Below, piece by piece: positions 36,243 to 47,199 of a stretch of 64,000 nt of DNA; the first letter of the stretch is position 1, and every line of letters begins with the position of its first letter. Source of the DNA: Entonaema liquescens (taxonomy: Eukaryota > Ascomycota > Sordariomycetes > Xylariales > Xylariaceae); contig CADCSX010000003.1 of assembly GCA_902805475.1 (NCBI GenBank), positions 1,550,001 to 1,614,000 on the forward strand, in the 5' to 3' direction. The position numbers and the translations under genes were made by a program. The notes below the pieces were generated by a model, which was not told the origin of the DNA, did not search any database, and saw nothing but the letters and a program-made list of their open reading frames with translations.

Positions 36243-39200
36243 TTACATTCTAGTTTCCTCCCTCAAGTGGCTCTTGGAGCCTTGTTGATTAAGCATCATG
36301 TTCCCCATAAACATTGCGCTTTCTCTTCTTTTGCTCCTAGTGGAAGATTGGTCGTATGCGGATAAGGAGTTTTCGTTGTAGTTATGTTCGTAAGAAGATG
36401 TATAATGTGGCCTGTCATACCCAGGCTGCCTCATGTTCGGTTCATAGTTTGGTGGTATGCCAAGGTTATTCTCATAGGCTGGGCGAAGGGAAGATTGTGA
36501 TGATGGTTGGGCTAAGTAATGTGGTTCATATGAGGACTGACGAGGTGGAGGCGTGGCTGTCGGGCGGAGGCTTCCACCCATTACGCCGGGAGGTGGAGTA
36601 GGAGTTGATCGCTGCTGTGTCTGTTCGACTAGGCGCCTTTGGGGTGAATCTGCTGCTGTGGGTGGCCGAGCCGGTTGGGTCTCCGGCATGCCCGAGTCTG
36701 TATCCACCGGAGATGGGAGTTCGTACTCCTCCGGACTTATACCAAAAATACCCTCATAGTTCTGTAGAAGTAAAGCAAATACCGGAGCCGGAATATTTAA
36801 TGTCGGAGAGAAGACAATGCCGACATTACGTACAGTCATCTTGTTCGTATCCGAGTGGTTAATAATCTTGATTAAGAAAGCAATGAGGTACTTCAGCAGC
36901 GTCTCGTTCGCTAGAGGAAGTTGCTGTACGAGTTCCGCTAACGAGGAGATCTTCTCTCGTTGATTGGACATCTCAGTTACCTCGACAAATTTCATATGCA
37001 GATCTCTGGTGAGAATGGTCGTGGGTAGTTCACGAAGGTAAAGCTTCAGCAAAGAAGCTACCGCATGAATATCGTAATACGTTTCGTCAGTGAGGAGGTT
37101 AACATCGCCTTCGGTATTAAAGCGCTCGCGCAGTTGTTTGATCACTACGTTTGAACCACTAAGCCGGAAAATGCCTTCTTCTCGAATCGCGCTTTTGGCA
37201 TCGAGATATTGTATACAACGGTATACCACTGCTGGAAGAGGAACATTGATGTCGAACGGTCCGCTGAATCTCACGGCTTCGGCGAGCGGGGCACCAAATG
37301 CTTGCCGTATCGGTCCTCGTTGCTCAGCTTGGTTTTGAGGAGCACTACCGGCATTGGAACCGTAGGATGTGTCTTGGTCATCGGTGGACGATCGAGTTCT
37401 AGGGCCGAATCCGAAAAAACTACGCTTTCTCTGCTTCTTTTCCTCGGTCGTGGGGCCAGGCGGAGCCAGACTTGTCTTGCCGCCCCATGAGGCGCCATCT
37501 GGGATCAGTTGTGGATCTTTCGGGGCTGAAATGGTGTAAGCTGTACCGTTCACTCTGTCTTGCGATTCTGGTGTGCCGGTTTTCTGATGTCTAGAGGGAG
37601 CACCATCCGGAATATTACCTTGCCTAGCTGAGTCGTAGCTCATCCCGATTAGTCCCTCTTGGTTACCGCTCGGTTTTCCATGTCCGTGACCCTTTTTCTT
37701 TGCATTCGCGTTGTTCGAATGGGGGTTGCTCCCGGCTTGATTCCGGCCATGGCTGGTAGCGGGTTGCGCCTCTTCGTCGTTGTCATCTCGATAGTCGATC
37801 CAGCGGAGTAAAGCGTCCACCCATTGATCGCGCTCAACATCACTCTCAGCACATAGTACGTGCTTCACGTGGCTACTAGAATCCTTCTTTTTCGGTTCGA
37901 GAACAAGGAACGCATGTCGATACTGGTTATCTAACTCCTCGCCGTTCGGACCGCTTGCTGGAGACCCATCATTAGTATGCTGAGACTGCTTCCCGATTTG
38001 CGCACTTTGAAGCTTAATAGTTCCTAAGTGCGCGCCACCGGGTGTCTCATAGTATCTCAAGTGAGGTCCATCTAGGACGAAGAACCGAGCTTTCCATCCA
38101 CCAAAGTTCTTGCCTCTCTTTGTTAAATATCCGTTCTTAAATGGTCTACCTCCTGGGCCCGTCTTCTGAGTAATACTCTCGTTGGCCGGTTCATTGGATG
38201 ATGATGGCTCATCCGCGTTAGGTCGAAGAGTGTGCGTAGACAAATATTTGCAAAGTTCCAAGGCGGTTGGTGTATCAAGAGGTGTGTTAAAGAGTTCCTC
38301 AAGATAATGATCCAAGATAGTGCGGCGAGCATCGAGTTTAGCAGGCGAATGGCCACTAAACAGAGACCTATCTGGCGTCTTGGCCGTGAATGATGCGCAT
38401 TGCTTCATTCTCTGATCAAGCTTGGCAAGAGATGCGGTGTCCTTTTCGACCCTCCACAATTCAACATTTTCGGACCGTGAGCGAATAGCCAATGTGAAAA
38501 CGGGATCTTCCTCCAATTGTGTTAACGACATGAGACTAGCTCTTGATGGCTTCATACGAGACGACGCAACCCTAACCTCGATAGACGGGAGGGCATTTGG
38601 AGGCAGCAGCAAATCAGGATACTCCTCTGTGACGAATCCTCTATAAATTTTGGTCCTCTCGATGGGACTCGACTGTAAAACTTCAGACGAAAGTTTAGAG
38701 CTGCTAGGCTGCTTTATGGAGGCCTGGCTCAAGGGACTCGCGATCTGTTGCGCATTTGGAAGCGGGATTGGCTGTCTAGGGGCTCGTGGTGATAGAGGCA
38801 TGGCCATTGGGAAGCCGCGAGGAGACGCTGGGGTCGAGTGCATCATCATCGGCCTTGGACTTGCGGGGAGCCCAGGACTTTTATGAAAGCAGGAACTATG
38901 GTTTCTTGGATATCGTCACTGGCCATGAGACTAGCTAGCGTTGTAGGGACGTCATCGGGTGATAACGAATCCTGAACACCAACAACCCGAGGATTCGTAG
39001 GAACCTCAAGTTGAGTAGATCCCGAGTCCCCAGCAATAGGTGTGCCTTTCTGGCTACCCTTCTTGCTCTTTTTGGACAGGCTCCGAGCCTCGGCCTCCTT
39101 CTGTGCGAGAATTTCCCTCTCTCTATCATCTTCTTCCCTTGTCTTCCTCCGGCCACGTTTTTCAATAATAGGTAGCTCATCTACTTCTAACAGCGAATCA

Positions 39201-41036
39201 TAATCGGAATCGGAATCGGAATTGTCCTCGGGGGAGATCGAAGCAGGTACTTTCGACTCTTTCTTCAATTGCAACGGGGCAGGTGGAGGCTTTCGTGGCG
39301 GTGGAGCAGACGGAGGTGGGAATTGAGAAATACCCTGGTCAATAAGTGGTGTTGCCTCGATGACCGAAACTGCTGGAGTGTCGGGAGTTGGACGTTTGGG
39401 AGGTGGCACTCGAGGCGGGTCGCTAGGAAAGCTTCGGGATGGAGGGATTGACAGATTAATCGGGATCTCCTTCATTCCTTCCGACGATTTCTTAGCTTCC
39501 TCTGCCTCGGCAGCACGATCCTCCTCCTCAAGGTCGAAATGGTCCAAAGCATGTTCAGACGCCTTTGGCATCGCATGCGACGGGTCCAAGAGTTCACCGA
39601 CTGCGGAAGGCATCCCGTGGGGAATTTGATCGGCTGGAGGGGTTATCGGATAGGGTGCTAAAGACACATCGATAGGTGAGTGTCTAACACTATCCGAATC
39701 AAGGTTCGATGGCGACCCTGGCATATCAGCTTCCTGTTCCCTGGGAACATTCACATTGAGCCGAGGGACGTTAGGCATGCTCGGCTGCGCAGGATCGGGC
39801 TTTAGGCGCTCATCATGGGCAGCCATTACATCCTTTAGCTTCTTTCTGTACTTCTCTTTGTCTTTTAGAGCGCGCTCGAGGTCCTTGTTAAGACCCAAGA
39901 TCATGGCCCTCTGTTTGTCAACGAGCCTCCATAACTGTGCATTTTGTTGCGACTGTGACTGCTTCTCCTTCAACAAATACTGTATGACGGCCTCGGGACT
40001 TCCTGCTGCCCTGACCAAATTAGATATATCTGCAGTGCCAGACTGACCATCCTGCGAACCCTGGTGAGAATGGGTTTTCGAAGAAATTGCCGAAATAGCA
40101 GAGTCGATAGACGACGTCCTGGGGGCACCTGGAATATCAGGCTTGGAGGACGAAGAACTGCCAGCCATGTTGGGCAGACTCGTAACGGTAGAGCCTACGG
40201 GCGGCTTTGTGGGTGCGGCTGCGTCGGAAAGACCTGGAGTATCATCCGAAGGATAGGACGAGGGCGCGGCCCTAGAAACACACGTTGATCTTGTTAGACT
40301 ATTGGTCTTATAGCCACAAAAGCAAAGAGTAATATCGGAGTGGCGTTGAGTTGAAGAATTCTTATACGAACCTATGGTTAGAAGAGAATGGCAAGGCTGG
40401 AAGATTGTCGCCTGCACTATTACTGTGCTCCGAAAGAGTATGTCGCAATGGTTCTCGCGATAGGATCTGGTCAACCGAAGCACCTTGGAACGACTCGTGG
40501 ATAGGTTCGGGAAATTTTGATCGGGATGGGCTTGCGCTGGAAGGCGGAGACAGAGCCGTACTTGTTTGAAGAGGGCTAGGAGCTGAAGTTTTACGCTGTC
40601 TGGTTCAAGTGGGGATTCAAGTCAGCACCAACGTTGTGCACTACAGGTCACAGGGCAAATATTCAGACGTTGGAGGTTAAGAAGTTTTTGGTCATAAAGA
40701 CCAGCAGGAAAAGAAAAAAAGGGAAAGGAAAAAGAAAAAGGAAAAGGTTGATCCACCTAGCATTCCATAGCATACATCACCAGAAACCACGCAATAACTA
40801 GCCACAAGTAAAGATGGACAGTGATGGTCAATGTGTAAAGAAAAGAAAGAGTGAAAAAAAAAGGAAAAAAAAATCAACCTCACTAACTTTGCACTGGGAA
40901 AAGGTACAGACAATAACGGCTGTGGATTGGCGTCAGCAGTGGGATAATTTACAACGGCCCTGCCGATTGTTGGACTATCTTCCAAAAGATGAGAATCTGA
41001 TGGGCTTTCACTACACTGAAGCGAAAGATGCGACAT
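36243..41036 (-). CDS. Bem3-like Rho GTPase-activating protein (PX-PH-RhoGAP), apparent 1-base frameshift
   Basis: A cytoplasmic/cortical GAP, in yeast Bem3 acting on Cdc42 in polarity. Exons are 40271-36243 (main), 40599-40372 and probably 41036-40888. The introns are 40272-40371 (GTTCGT..TTTCTAG, phase 2) and 40600-40887 (GTTAGT..ACCAG, phase 2, long, pyrimidine-rich). The first exon is inferred from phase and an open frame starting MSHLSLQCSE. The protein is about 1,468 residues. It has a disordered N-terminus with a coiled coil (AQLWRLVDKQRAMILGLNKDLERALKDKEK), an acidic/basic linker, a PX-like region (about 665-805), a PH domain (about 836-965, GYLTKRGKNFGGWKARFFVL) and a RhoGAP (about 1120-1310). 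The arginine finger is in EEGIFRLSG, with KLYLRELPTT and NKMTVRNVGIVFSP. The frame breaks at the four T of 38879-38882: FIK continues as SPGLPASPRP only if one more base is present. Confidence 0.9.
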
Positions 41037-44000
41037 GATCCACGGTCCCTCGGTCCACAATACAGAGAGTAAAAAGAGAGGACCCGACTGTATGTCGTTG
41101 TTCAAGGGGCTGCCGAAAGCCAATCGGCGTCACGAACTCCTGTCGAGGTCGGACCTTCTCGTTCGAGACGCCTAGACGACCCTGATTGACGCCGCATATA
41201 ATAATATGACAGGGTTGGAGGGCGAAGAGATTGAGACAGCTAAGCGCGTGCAGATACCTGTACTCTCTCTCTCTCTCTCTCTCTGTAGGCTGTTGGTTGT
41301 TGGCTGCTGCAAGGTGCAAGGTGCAAGGTGCGAGACGCAAGGGTTTATCGGGTCTTTGGGGAAAAGGCAGTACTCTCTGTGTGAGAAATAAATTGTATTC
41401 GCAGTCCAACCTGCAGCAGATGTTTTAAGAAACCAAATCGAAATAACAAAAAGGTAGTAACAAAATAACAAAAAAAGGTGAATTACAAGGCGAGAATGCA
41501 AGATTCAATAGGGGGTAGAACCCGAAGTCCAGTCAGGGAAAAATGGTTACATTGTGTAGAAGAGCCTTGCTCGAAGCGCAGCGCTGAACAGGATGTCGAT
41601 GGCAGTGTTGATTGTACAATACTTGTGTGTAATGAGAAAACTCCTGCCAAATGAAAGTACCTTCCATTGCCTGTAGCAGTGTTGATTCAATTGATTTAAT
41701 ACCAGGATGTTTCCAACGTCCAATAACAATGGGTGAAACTTTAAGTTAAGATACGCCCCCACAAACCCAAAACGGATTGATACATTGCGTTCGAAGGAAC
41801 CGACAGCACCTGCTAAAGTCGGGCCTAGCACGTTAGGTACATAAGGCAAGTAAGTGCAGTTGAAGAAAACGTTTCCACGCACGTGGACTCGGCGAGGCTA
41901 GTCAATGGTAAGAATGCTATGTGGACTGTACCTAATGTATTATCGAAATTTAGCACTAAAATAGTAGGATAGATACCCCTATCTCACATAAGCATACATG
42001 TAGTTAGTCACATCTAATACACTATCTAATACGAAATAGGTGAAAACAATGGAAGTCAGCAACTGACTCTTATAATAGATTATATCATTCCTAGATATTG
42101 CTGGACGAGTCATCAGACATATCTACCAAAAGACCAAAGTCTTAGGGTGCTTCCCAAGTGTCGTTACCTACCCACATGTGTAATCCGTACCTAGTTATTA
42201 CATACCTTACATACCTGGTAGGCAAGGGAAAGAAAAGAGATCAACTGAAAAAGAGATCCATTTCTTGTTGACCCCGGATTAGATTTAATTAAACTCTCAC
42301 GACAAGATCCCTGCTTTCGAACCCTGGGAATACGCAGCACGCCGAGGACGCCCATTTCCAATCAAAACCCGTCCAGCCGCCCGTTTCGCCAAAAACCCTC
42401 AATCCCTCCCAATTTATGATTTTATTTTTTTCTCGGTCCTGCTTTTCGCTACCCCAGGTTTTCGAGGGTGGTTGCAGATGCCAAATCGAGTATGTGTTTC
42501 TTCACACGGGTTCCCATGATTATATTATGCCGATCAGGGATTTTAAAGCTAGTCAGCTTCGATATTTGGTATAAGACCGAAAGGAGAAAAGGCTGAATAA
42601 GCTTTAGTTAATACTTCTTTCGATAATAATAATTAACTAGGTTAGTTATTAATAATAATAACAATTAACTACCAGGGACTATTTCATCTCAAGTGCCCCC
42701 GAGATGTCCACAGTCGAAAGAGAAGCTTCGCATTTAAGACCATTTAAGACCATAAACTACCGTAGCACCCGATGTGGATGTTGATAATGTATCATGCAGG
42801 AGGTGGGAAGAATACGGAAGATTTCTGCAGGAACCACTTCGGTATCGCTGGGTTGAAGCTTGAGTGCCCCTTATTGAAGCCCCACCACCATCACCAAGAG
42901 CAGTTAAGAGATTTCACTTCCCGCGCTTATGGGAACGAGTCTAATCAGAACGATCAGAAAACTAATATCACTTTTTTAATCGTCCGGCGTATTCGTTTGG
43001 TATTTTGCCTCGACACCATCTCGGCCACACAAGTAGACCAATCACGTTAGAGAATTGCTAAAAGGCCTTCTCGAGTGTTGAGTTGGCGGTGTGATGGGAC
43101 AAGCATCGAGGGCATCCAATATCGTCATAATACATTTTGATATACACATATACGCACACTTACATGTACCCGTCATGTATACATAGCGTGATGTGGCGAT
43201 CTAGAATTGGATCTTTGTGGACTGGAGTCCTGATGCACGTAACAGTCCATGACCCATTATCCCCATCCGCGAAATCGAAATCTCGCAGGGAGAGCCAAGT
43301 CTGGTAGCCTATCGGCCCAGCATGTCAGCCGCCACATTTGCTACTTTCGGCTTCTAGCAGAATCCTCTCAACTCCCGGACCTGGTCGTTTGTTTGACACT
43401 TCTCTATTTGAAGGGCTGTAAGCTGCAAGCCTCCCCAACGCCACAGCTTGGAATCTTCTAACCTTTCTATCGTGATTGGGCTTCAGGTCATGCCGCTGCC
43501 AATGCCACGTCGACAAGATTGTTCGTTCAACATTCTTCCCCGGCGTAGCACGGCGAGGAGTCCATAGGGCCAATGTAAATCTCTCTAACGGTTGCATGAC
43601 TCTAAAAATGCATAGCCCTACCAATCATGGCCGTTGTACTCGGGAGATTTTCTTCCTTTCGCAAGGAGGCATAGTGATACAGATCCAGATATATAAACCG
43701 ATCTATTATACAGAAAACAGAACACACGTAAGCACTCAAAAAGACTTAATTGGTTCATGCTGAGACATGTTATGCCCCTAGCCATTCGGTAACGCATCTA
43801 CTCATTACATGCGAACGGAAATATTTATATCCATCATCTACAGCTTCGTTTGCCTCATGCTCTGTCTGTCTGTACTACCGGCTAAGTAAGTGCCAAGGTT
43901 CGGCAAAGCAGATCCCCCGCCAGATTAGAAATGACTACAGTACACCCCCTGAAATAATGTTAGTTTCTCGTCCGTGCGTATATAAAAATAAGGTTATATG

Positions 44001-44054
44001 GCGTTTAAGTTAAGCTAGCATAATATACATGTTATAAAACGTAACTTATCATAC
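41037..44054. other. Intergenic, Bem3 upstream to A+T island
   Basis: No gene I can support. It includes the Bem3 5' region, with a (CT)11 run at 41263-41284 on the plus strand (GA on the coding strand) and repeated AAGGTGC words near 41310-41332. TACCTA words occur at 42167-42220. Frames at 42772-43050 and 43249-43763 show no recognisable features. Confidence 0.5.
41263..41284. repeat. (CT)11 microsatellite
   Basis: Eleven CT dinucleotides, about 230 bp upstream of the proposed Bem3 start. Such tracts are common in fungal promoters and leaders. Confidence 0.85.
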
Positions 44055-46019
44055 GTTAAAAAAATATATTATAAATATATTATAAAATATTATATAAATT
44101 TTTTTTTTATTATATAAATATTTAAAAAAAATTAATAAAAATATAATATAAAATTAATTTAAATTATAATTAAATATTATAATAAATAAAAAAATTTTTT
44201 AAATTTTTAATTTTATAAATACTTTTTTCCGTTTTTAATAAATTATATTATTTTAAATTTTAAATTTAACGTTAATTAATTTTTTTTTTAAATTTTATAA
44301 TATTTTAAAATTTATTTATTTTATAATTATATTATTTTAATAAAAATTTCGTTATTATAATTTATTTTAATTTTTTTCCCGTATTATTATTTATTAAATA
44401 ATATTATTATTTAATTAACAATTTTAATATTAATATTTTTAATCGTTAAATTATTTTATTTAAATTTTTTTTTAATAATTTTTTTATATATTAACGTTAA
44501 ATTAAATTTCGGCGTTTAAATAATATATTTATATATAATTTTTTTTTTTAAAAATAATTAATATTAAAATAATTAATAAAAAATTTATATTAATGGTTAT
44601 TTTAAAAATTATAAAAAATTAATAAATTAATAAAATTTATAATATAATTATTAATATTTTTTTTTAAAATAATTTTTATATTTTTAATTTTAATAAATTT
44701 TAAATTATAAATTTTATAATTAATATTTTTTTGTTTTTTTAAATGTTAATAAATTTTTTTTTATTATTTAAATTATAAAAATAATATTTTAAAATAAATT
44801 TTTTTTTACCGATTTGTAATTGTTATAATAATAATAATTATTTTTAAATAATTGTTATTGTTAATATTTTATTTAAAAATTATTTTTAAATTAAAATATT
44901 ATATTTTAATATTAAAATAAATTATAATTAAATTATAAATTTTATTAATATTATAAAATATTAAATTTAATATGTAATTATAATTTGTTTAAAGTTTTAT
45001 TTTTTAAATTATAAATGTTTAATAATTTTTAATTAAATTATATATAATATTATTATTAAATATTATATTAAAATTTTTTTATTACGTTATAAAATATTTT
45101 AAAATTAACTTTATTATTATATATTTAATTTAATTTTATATAAAAAATGTATTATAATTAACGTTTTAATAAAAATAAATTTTTTTAAAATATTATAATT
45201 TTTAAAATTAATTTTTATTATTAAATAATATTAATTACGGTTTAAATTTATAATGAAATAAAATTATTTAACGTTTAAAAAATGGCGTAATTAATTATAA
45301 TTTAATAAAATGTAAATTAATAAATTAAATACGGTTAAAAAATTTATTATTTTAATATTTAATAAAAATATTAATTTATTTATTAAATTAAAATATTATT
45401 ATTATAATTAAATATTTTAAATTTTATTTATAAATAATTTAAAAAATTTTTATATAATATAAAATAAATGTTAAAAAATAATTAAATTAATTTTATATTA
45501 AAAATATATATTATTTTTAATAAAAATATTTATTATAACGTATTTTAATATATGTTTATAATATAATAACGTTTTAACGCACGTTTTAATAAATATTAAA
45601 AAATAAATTTAAAATTATAAATTAATCGATTATTTTATTAATTTCTTTTTTAAAAATTTTAATTTAAACTTTATTAAACATGTATAATTGTAAATAAAAA
45701 TTTAAATTAAACGTTGTAATAAATAATTTATTTAATCGAAATTAATAATAATAATTAAAAAATTTTAAAAAATTATTCCATTTAATTTTTTATTAAAATT
45801 TTACAATAATATACTTTAACGTTTAAAACTTATTATATTAAAAAATAATAATATAATTAAATATTAATTATATAAATAAATAATATTAATTTATATTTAA
45901 TTTTATATATAATTATTTTTTTATTTAATTATTAATAAATTAATATATAAAATTTTAAAATATATATATTTTTAACTATTTAATTAACATTAAAATTTCA
46001 AAAATTTAATAAAAATTAA
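44055..46019. other. A+T island of about 2 kb, probable RIP-mutated repeat
   Basis: Almost every base is A or T; many 60-base lines have no G or C or only two to four. Both edges are abrupt, with ordinary sequence before 44040 and after 46025. The few remaining C bases sit mostly in CpG (ACG, TCG, CCG, GCG), often as AACGTT or TTAACG. That fits extreme repeat-induced point mutation, which in ascomycetes turns C to T mainly in CpA of duplicated DNA. Stop codons in all frames leave no open frame of useful length. The parent element cannot be identified. Other readings are a piece of organelle DNA or a centromere-like tract, but the size and CpG residue pattern favour one mutated transposon copy. 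Confidence 0.7.
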
Positions 46020-47199
46020 AGTGGTTAAATTAATTAACCGGGGTTTTACCGGACCAATCGCACCTTGGGATATAGTCCTAAAACACCCTTGTTACGTACT
46101 AACAAGTGGGTCGCGCTAACATTATTTCAGGGGGTGGAGTGTATGCACAGAAAAGTACCTATCAAGGATTTAAGATCCCTCACCGATAGCCTCTTTCCTA
46201 TCCATACCCTGATCGTTCGAAATGTTCAAAGCTAACCGATGGATATCATGCAAAGGGGAGACTACAGAGGACGTGGGGGCCCGAAATCCCTGGGACACAT
46301 CATAGAATCTAAGAGGCAAGCATAAGATCATTCCATTATGACGCCGGTCCCTCTGTGGACCGCTCTTTTTAGAAACGCCTCCATAGTTCGTAATTAGAAA
46401 TTGCCGTAAGATATCCTATTCGATATACGCTAGACATTCCGAACCCAATAATCGTTTTTCTAGCAGAATTCCCGTGGTTTCGTATCGGTTTCATCAAGAG
46501 GGTCATGAGGGTCATGAGGGATTGAAGATGGAGTTAACGGGCAAGTTAGAACCGCTACCTTGGCCCGTGCTTTATCTGGGACTGGGACTTACTAGGGGTC
46601 AACAATCCCCTGTCTTGGCTTGATATGGAAGTATGGGTACGGATCCGTACATAGGTACGTAGTAGTACTGCAGGGAACAGGGACCAGGAATATTCGGTTC
46701 CTCGCTTAGCCGCGGTTCCTGATAAACATTACGGGAAATGGATTAATTACAAGTACACATTAGCTAGCAAGTACCTCATATCTCACGCTTCACCGAACGC
46801 GCTCATTCAATCCAGTAACAAGGCACGAGCCTTCCAAGATATATCATAGAATACTTCTCGCGAGAAGAAGAAGAAGATGATGATGATGATGATGATGAGT
46901 AAAATGAGTTATTGATATTGAATGCGGTTCAAATGATGCACCAACTGTCTACAAGCTAAGTACTACGACGGTATTTGTAGACTTGACATGATACCAATCA
47001 AGGAAAAAAGCTCTTTAGACATAATACATTGAGAAGAAGACAATCCCCGCTCGTGTTAGACCATCTCATGCTACCGTCTATCTTGTTTTGCTCTTCTATT
47101 TTATTTTTCTCCCAAAGGTATTCGGGCAATGTAACCGCCTCCTTCTCAAGCCGATGAATAATCATGCGAGACAGGACAGCTACCTGCTCAAGTTTCACT
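46020..47199. other. Intergenic, right of the A+T island
   Basis: No gene recognised. It holds the 3' flank of the PAL-like gene, a GAA/GAT trinucleotide run at 46863-46898 and TACGTA/AGGTACG words near 46646-46665. A CCGGGGTTTTACCGG-like stretch at 46038-46054 marks the return to normal composition. Confidence 0.5.
46863..46898. repeat. GAA/GAT trinucleotide run
   Basis: About four GAA units followed by about seven GAT units. It is non-coding and lies 3' of the PAL-like gene. Confidence 0.85.

Noticed and set aside
40692..41123. 143-codon minus-strand frame read as an independent gene
   Set aside because: Only its middle part looks coding; it fits better as the first exon of Bem3 (41036-40888), followed by an intron with GTTAGT donor and matching phase 2.
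44055..46019. Mitochondrial insertion as the origin of the A+T island
   Set aside because: A+T content is higher than fungal mitochondrial genes normally reach, no open frames remain, and the CpG-only residue pattern fits RIP better.
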